NCBI GenBank assembly: GCA_947627115.1
Contig: CANQUQ010000010.1
Coordinates: 1-64,000, forward strand
Length of the DNA: 64,000 nt
Origin: an uncultured Acetatifactor sp.
GTDB lineage: Bacteria; Bacillota; Clostridia; Lachnospirales; Lachnospiraceae
Direction of reading: 5' to 3'
Shown here in pieces: positions 59,911-64,000 of this stretch (its first letter is position 1; the number at the start of each line of letters is the position of its first letter). The notes under the pieces were generated by a model, which had not been told where the DNA came from, ran no database searches, and saw only the letters and a list, made by a program, of their open reading frames with translations. A program made the translations under genes and the position numbers.

Positions 59911-59960
59911 AAATCCGATATGCGGCAATGTGATTCCCCATTGCCCGGATGGGAGTGCAG

Positions 59961-60839
59961 ATGATAAAGAGCATGACAGGCTTCGGCAGGTGTGAGGTCG
60001 CCGAGAACAGCAGAAAATTCACGGTGGAGATGAAGGCGGTGAATCACCGCTATCTGGATGTGAACATAAAGCTTCCCAAGACCCTGAATTTCTTTGAGTC
60101 TTCCATTCGGAGCGAGCTGAAGAGCTACATTGCGAGAGGGAAAGTGGATATTTTTATCTCCTGCGAGGATTTCTCGGAAAAGACTTCGACGGTGCGCTAC
60201 AATAAGGAGCTGGCCGGAGAGTACCTGGGCTATCTGAGACAGATGGCGGAGGATTTCGGTCTGGAGCAAGATATCCGGGTCACTGCGCTCTCGAAGTACC
60301 CGGAGGTGCTGACCATGGAGGAGAGCGGTCTGGACGAGGAGGAACTGTGGAAGGGACTGCAGAAGGCCGTCCAGGGCGCCGCAAAAATGCTTGTGGATAC
60401 CCGTGTCGCGGAGGGCGAACATCTTAAGGAAGACCTGATAGAGAAATTGAACGGAATGGGAAAGCTGGTGGACTTTATCGAGGAGAGGTCGCCTCGGCTC
60501 CTGGCGGAGTACCGGCAGAAGCTGGAGGAGAGAGTGCGGGAACTGCTGCAGGATGCCGCCGTGGACGAGGGAAGGCTGCTCACCGAGGTGACCTTATTTG
60601 CGGATAAGGTGTGCGTGGACGAGGAGATCGTCCGTCTGCGCAGTCATATCGAGACTACCCGGAACACTCTGCTGGCGGGCGGCTCTATCGGAAGAAAGCT
60701 GGACTTTATCGCGCAGGAGATGAACAGGGAGGCAAATACCATTCTGTCCAAGGCGAACGATCTGGATATTTCAAACTGCGCCATTGAACTGAAGACAGAG
60801 ATCGAGAAGATCAGAGAGCAGATCCAGAATATAGAGTAG
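59961..60839 (+). CDS. yicC: YicC/YloC-family endoribonuclease
   Basis: A 292-residue protein of the YicC family, a hexameric RNase that acts on small RNAs and structured RNA. N-terminal MIKSMTGFGRCEV and VEMKAVNHRYLDVNIKLPKT; C-terminal GRKLDFIAQEMNREANTILS with the conserved Glu/Asp-rich metal site. ATG at 59961 with GGGAG five bases upstream. In Firmicutes it is typically the first gene before remA, gmk and rpoZ, as here. Confidence 0.95.
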   Translation: MIKSMTGFGRCEVAENSRKFTVEMKAVNHRYLDVNIKLPKTLNFFESSIRSELKSYIARGKVDIFISCEDFSEKTSTVRYNKELAGEYLGYLRQMAEDFGLEQDIRVTALSKYPEVLTMEESGLDEEELWKGLQKAVQGAAKMLVDTRVAEGEHLKEDLIEKLNGMGKLVDFIEERSPRLLAEYRQKLEERVRELLQDAAVDEGRLLTEVTLFADKVCVDEEIVRLRSHIETTRNTLLAGGSIGRKLDFIAQEMNREANTILSKANDLDISNCAIELKTEIEKIREQIQNIE

Positions 60840-60862
60840 AGAGTGTGCTGCGGGGGTGTTGT

Positions 60863-61132
60863 ATGCTTATCCATATCGGATTCGGGAATATAGTGAACAC
60901 GGCAAAGATCATTGCCATTGTCAGCCCGGAGTCGGCTCCCATCAAGCGGCTGGTGCAGAATGCCAAGGAGAAGGGCATGGCGATCGACGCCACCCAGGGA
61001 CGCAAGACAAAATCGGTGCTTGTCATGGAAAACAGTCAGATAGTGCTGTCCGCACTTTTGCCGGAGACGATCGCAGGCCGGGTCCAGGCCGGTGTGGGAG
61101 AGCCGGATCCGGACAGCGGCGACGGGATATAG
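60863..61132 (+). CDS. remA: extracellular matrix regulator RemA (DUF370)
   Basis: An 89-residue DNA-binding regulator. The conserved core NIVNTAKIIAIVSPESAPIK and the GRKTKSVLVMENSQIVLSAL block match RemA. In B. subtilis it activates matrix and osmoprotection genes as a ring-shaped DNA-wrapping oligomer; targets here are unknown. GGGGGT lies eight bases before the ATG at 60863. 23 bases after yicC. Confidence 0.95.
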   Translation: MLIHIGFGNIVNTAKIIAIVSPESAPIKRLVQNAKEKGMAIDATQGRKTKSVLVMENSQIVLSALLPETIAGRVQAGVGEPDPDSGDGI

Positions 61133-61169
61133 AGCGGTCCTTGAGAGCTGATGCAGAGGGGTGAACGGA

Positions 61170-61808
61170 ATGTTGAAAAAAAAGGGAATCCTTATGGTGC
61201 TGTCCGGTTTTTCCGGCGCGGGAAAGGGTACACTTGTAAAGGCGCTTCTTCAAAAATATGACAGCTATGCGCTGTCTGTCTCCATGACCACCAGGGCCCC
61301 CAGAGAGGGAGAGCGGGACGGCGTGGAGTACTTCTTTACGGACAGACAGCATTTTGAGGAGACTGTCGGGCAGAACGGATTTATAGAGTACGCGTCCTAT
61401 TGCGGTAATTATTACGGAACGCCCAGGGCCTACGTGGAAGAACAGATGGCGGCGGGCAGGAATGTGATCCTTGAGATCGAGATCCAGGGCGCGCTGAAGG
61501 TAAAGGAAAAATTTCCTGAAAGTCTGCTGATATTTGTGACGCCGCCCAGTGCGGAGGAGTTAAAGCGCAGGCTGGAAAATCGCGGGACCGAGACGGCCGA
61601 GGCGATCGCTCAGAGGCTGGCTCGCGCAGCGGAGGAATCAGAAGGCGTGGAAGCCTATGATTATATAGTGGTAAATGATGACCTGGAGGCCTGTGTGGAG
61701 GAGATTCACCGTCTGGTGGAGGCGGCCCGCTGCGCCCCGGTCAGAAACACGGAATTCATAAACAAGATCAGAGAACAGCTGCAGAGCTTCTCGAAAGGAG
61801 TAAAATAA
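61170..61808 (+). CDS. gmk: guanylate kinase
   Basis: Phosphorylates GMP to GDP. 212 residues. P-loop GFSGAGKGT at the N-terminus, TTRAPREGERDGVEYFF and the GMP-binding ASYCGNYYGTPRAYVEEQ. The ATG at 61170 has GAGGGG eight bases upstream; a GTG at 61161 is less likely. The stop TAA shares its last base with the rpoZ start. Confidence 0.96.
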   Translation: MLKKKGILMVLSGFSGAGKGTLVKALLQKYDSYALSVSMTTRAPREGERDGVEYFFTDRQHFEETVGQNGFIEYASYCGNYYGTPRAYVEEQMAAGRNVILEIEIQGALKVKEKFPESLLIFVTPPSAEELKRRLENRGTETAEAIAQRLARAAEESEGVEAYDYIVVNDDLEACVEEIHRLVEAARCAPVRNTEFINKIREQLQSFSKGVK

Positions 61809-62044
61809 TGTTGCATCCATCCTATTCCGATTTGATGAAGGTAGTGAACAGTGAGGTAGAGCCCGGCGAGACGCCGGTGGTGAACAGCCGTTATTCCATC
61901 GTGATGGCTACATCCAAGCGGGCAAGACAGATCATTGCAGGCGAGGAGCCCATGGTGGAGGGCAAGGACAGAAAGGCTCTTTCCATTGCGGTGGAGGAAC
62001 TGAATCAGGGAAAGATCAAGATCCTCGGAGACGAGGAAGAGTAA
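61808..62044 (+). CDS. rpoZ: RNA polymerase omega subunit
   Basis: A 78-residue subunit that stabilises the beta-prime subunit. LHPSYSDLMKVVNSEVEPGE and SRYSIVMATSKRARQIIAGE are the expected motifs, the second being the conserved omega helix; RKALSIAVEELNQGKIKI follows. Overlaps gmk by one base and has GAAAGGAG upstream. Confidence 0.95.
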   Translation: MLHPSYSDLMKVVNSEVEPGETPVVNSRYSIVMATSKRARQIIAGEEPMVEGKDRKALSIAVEELNQGKIKILGDEEE

Positions 62045-62090
62045 CATTTACAGCGGCCCGCCGACGGGGCGGACCGCCTGAAAACGGGGG

Positions 62091-62112
62091 CAGCCGGCAG
62101 AAGGGCCGGCTG
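62091..62112 (+). terminator. possible weak terminator between rpoZ and rimO
   Basis: CAGCCGGC (62091-62098) and GCCGGCTG (62105-62112) form a perfect 8-bp stem with a six-base loop, followed by TCTT. The poor U-run makes partial read-through into rimO likely. Confidence 0.45.
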
Positions 62113-62134
62113 TCTTAAATTGCGGAAGGTTCTT

Positions 62135-63463
62135 ATGAAAATACTGTTTGTATCTCTGGGCTGTGACAAGAATTTGGTGGACACCGAAATGATGCTGGGC
62201 ATTTTGCGGGAAAGGGGATATACTTTTACCGACGATGAAGCCGAAGCGGATATCGCGGTGGTAAACACCTGCTGCTTTATCGGCGACGCCAAGGAGGAGA
62301 GCATCAATACCTTGCTGGAGCTGGGAGAGCTGCGGCGACGTGGCCGGCTGAAGGGCCTGATCGCAGCGGGCTGTCTGGCCCAGCGCTACCGCGAGGAGAT
62401 TCTTCGGGAGATCCCGGAGGTGGATGTGCTTGTGGGGACCATGGCCATAGAGGAGATCGCGGAGGCCGTGGAGGAAGCTGCGGCCGGTGTGGGCGGCTGC
62501 CATTACAGGGAGCTGAACTCCCCTCCTGCGGCCCGGAGGGACCGGGTCCTGACTACCGGCGGGCACTTCGCCTATCTGAAGATCGCGGAGGGCTGCAATA
62601 AGCGCTGCACCTACTGTATCATACCGAAGGTGCGCGGAAATTACAGAAGCGTTCCCATGGAGGCGCTTGTCTCTCAGGCCGAAAGACTGGCGGAGGACGG
62701 CGTAAGGGAGCTGATCCTGGTGGCTCAGGAGACTACGCTCTACGGGGTGGACCTGTATGGGAAAAAGAGTCTGCCGGAGCTTCTGCGAAGGCTGGCTCAG
62801 ATCGACGGCATCTGCTGGATCCGGATCCTGTACTGTTACCCGGAGGAGATCACGGAGGAGCTGATAGAGACCATGGCAGCGGAGCCCAAGATCTGTCACT
62901 ATCTGGATATCCCGATACAGCATGCTTCGGACCGAATCTTAAGACAGATGGGCCGCAGGACCGATCAGGGGGAACTGCGCCGGCAGATCGGGCGGCTCCG
63001 GGAAAGGATTCCGGATATCTGCCTGCGGACCACGCTGATCAGCGGTTTTCCGGGGGAGACACAGGAGGATCATGAGGAGCTGTATCGCTTTGTGAATGAG
63101 ATGGAGTTCGACAGGCTGGGCGTATTTCCTTATTCTCAGGAGGAGGATACCGCGGCGGCGGAGCTTCCGGAGCAGGTGGATGCCTCTGTGAAGGAGGGCC
63201 GGCGGGATGAATTGATGGAGCTGCAGCAGGCCATCGCATTCGAGAAGGCGGAGGAGATGATCGGCCGTGTGCTCACCGTGATGGTGGAGGGCAGGGTGGC
63301 GGACGGGGACGTGTATGTGGCCCGGACCTACAGGGATGCGCCGGATGTGGACGGCTACCTGTTCCTGAATACCTCCGCCGATCTGATGACAGGAGATTTT
63401 GTCCGGGTCCTTGTGACCGGTTCCAACGAATACGATCTGATAGGAGAGTTATATCATGAGTAA
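62135..63463 (+). CDS. rimO: ribosomal protein S12 methylthiotransferase
   Basis: Radical-SAM enzyme of 442 residues that adds a methylthio group to an aspartate of S12. It has the N-terminal UPF0004 domain (FVSLGCDKNLVDTEMMLGIL with C10, VVNTCCFIGDAKEESINTLL, AAGCLAQRYREEI) holding one iron-sulphur cluster, the radical-SAM CNKRCTYC motif for the second, and a C-terminal TRAM domain. ATG at 62135 with GGAAGG five bases upstream. Its stop overlaps the pgsA start by eight bases. Confidence 0.95.
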   Translation: MKILFVSLGCDKNLVDTEMMLGILRERGYTFTDDEAEADIAVVNTCCFIGDAKEESINTLLELGELRRRGRLKGLIAAGCLAQRYREEILREIPEVDVLVGTMAIEEIAEAVEEAAAGVGGCHYRELNSPPAARRDRVLTTGGHFAYLKIAEGCNKRCTYCIIPKVRGNYRSVPMEALVSQAERLAEDGVRELILVAQETTLYGVDLYGKKSLPELLRRLAQIDGICWIRILYCYPEEITEELIETMAAEPKICHYLDIPIQHASDRILRQMGRRTDQGELRRQIGRLRERIPDICLRTTLISGFPGETQEDHEELYRFVNEMEFDRLGVFPYSQEEDTAAAELPEQVDASVKEGRRDELMELQQAIAFEKAEEMIGRVLTVMVEGRVADGDVYVARTYRDAPDVDGYLFLNTSADLMTGDFVRVLVTGSNEYDLIGELYHE

Positions 63464-64000
63464 AATGAATTTGCCCAATCGACTGACGATCTTTCGCATG
63501 ATCATGATAGTGCCCTTTGTGGTGCTCCTGCTGGGAGGCAATGCCGGCTGGTTCGGAGAAAACGTGCTGCTTCCAAACATAGCGGCCCTGATTATTTTCA
63601 TCATTGCCAGTCTGACGGACCTGATTGACGGAAAGATTGCAAGAAAGTACAATCTGGTCACGAATTTCGGAAAATTTATGGATCCCCTTGCGGATAAGCT
63701 TCTGGTCTGCTCCGCTCTGATCGCGCTGGTGGAGATGGAGCGAATCCCCTCCTGGGTGGTGATCATCATTATCAGCAGGGAGTTCATTATCAGCGGATTC
63801 CGTCTGGTGGCATCCGACAACGGCGTTGTGATCGCAGCCAGCTACTGGGGCAAGTTCAAGACCACCTTCCAGATGGTGATGGTGTGTCTGATGCTGATCA
63901 ACGTTCCGGGCTGGATTGGCTGGCTTGACGTATTGACCAATATAGTCATGTGGATCGCATTGATTTTGACAGTGGTGTCTCTGATCGATTATCTTGTAAA
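63456..64000 (+). CDS. pgsA: CDP-diacylglycerol--glycerol-3-phosphate 3-phosphatidyltransferase, partial
   Basis: Makes phosphatidylglycerol phosphate in the membrane. The window ends inside the gene after about 181 codons; the family length is about 180-190, so only a few residues are missing. The CDP-alcohol phosphotransferase motif D-G-x2-A-R-x8-G-x3-D-x3-D is complete in LTDLIDGKIARKYNLVTNFG followed by KFMDPLADK. Starts with NLPNRLTIFRMIMIVPFVVL. Overlaps rimO by ATGAGTAA; GGAGAG lies ten bases upstream. Confidence 0.93.
   Translation, partial: MSKMNLPNRLTIFRMIMIVPFVVLLLGGNAGWFGENVLLPNIAALIIFIIASLTDLIDGKIARKYNLVTNFGKFMDPLADKLLVCSALIALVEMERIPSWVVIIIISREFIISGFRLVASDNGVVIAASYWGKFKTTFQMVMVCLMLINVPGWIGWLDVLTNIVMWIALILTVVSLIDYLV

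Overview
The window is a chromosomal segment from a spore-forming, low-G+C-phylum but fairly GC-rich anaerobe, most likely a member of the Lachnospiraceae (Clostridia). The evidence is the set of forespore genes (spoIIAA-spoIIAB-sigF and spoVA genes), a Spo0A-type DNA-binding protein, a valS T-box leader, RemA, a membrane DegV/YicC/RqcH gene set of Firmicutes type, and a meso-DAP-type MurE next to DapF. No rRNA, tRNA, CRISPR array, phage or intact insertion sequence was seen. The first 1.5 kb is clearly more AT-rich than the rest and holds two small membrane-protein genes and a decayed transporter fragment, so it looks like an acquired or decaying patch.

Layout. 1-1.5 kb: AT-rich accessory patch. 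1.5-7.6 kb: valS under a T-box, folC, a 51-codon gene and a zinc-ribbon/TPR membrane protein. 7.6-11.8 kb: the sigma-F operon, a membrane-anchored GH25 lysozyme, spoVAB and spoVAA. 11.9-16 kb: a cystathionine-type PLP enzyme, dapF, murE, spoVAC. 16-20.3 kb: CapA-family lipoprotein, a membrane-anchored trypsin-like protease, folD. 20.3-28.2 kb: a complete oligopeptide/nickel-type ABC importer and a Ca2+-type P-type ATPase. 28.2-33.8 kb: trpS, an SH3 protein, spoVAD, an acyltransferase, a small conserved gene, ridA, spoVAE. 33.9-44.6 kb: DUF5721-like gene, degV, DUF1294, argG facing a divergent argC-GNAT-argJ-argB-argD cluster that runs into an orphan solute-binding protein and a small DMT transporter. 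44.7-52.2 kb: comEA, a two-component system, a GerMN lipoprotein, comEC, then holA on the opposite strand. 52.3-58 kb: ptsI, a receiver-less Spo0A-like regulator, glgA, a MurJ/SpoVB-like flippase. 58-64 kb: rqcH (minus strand), then the housekeeping string yicC-remA-gmk-rpoZ-rimO-pgsA, the last cut by the window end.

How the parts fit. Forespore functions are scattered: SpoIIAA/AB/SigF set up the forespore sigma factor, and the SpoVA channel subunits (AB, AA, C, D, E) that load dipicolinic acid are spread over 23 kb in four places, separated by peptidoglycan, folate, transport and tRNA-charging genes. dapF and murE supply and attach meso-DAP. The arg genes make arginine by the ArgJ acetyl-recycling route and probably answer to an ArgR-type repressor. 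comEA and comEC form a DNA-uptake pair interrupted by a sensor kinase/regulator.

The most unusual property is the number of short tandem repeats (units of 17-38 bp, each with its own sequence) sitting between genes: at least eight sets. Several begin across the stop codon of the neighbouring gene, one ends exactly on a start codon, and one carries the -35 of ptsI. Two genes (the P-type ATPase and spoVAD) have their Shine-Dalgarno sequence inside the 3' arm of a perfect stem. A Spo0A DNA-binding domain without a receiver is the most notable single gene. All calls come from reading the sequence; no database search was run.
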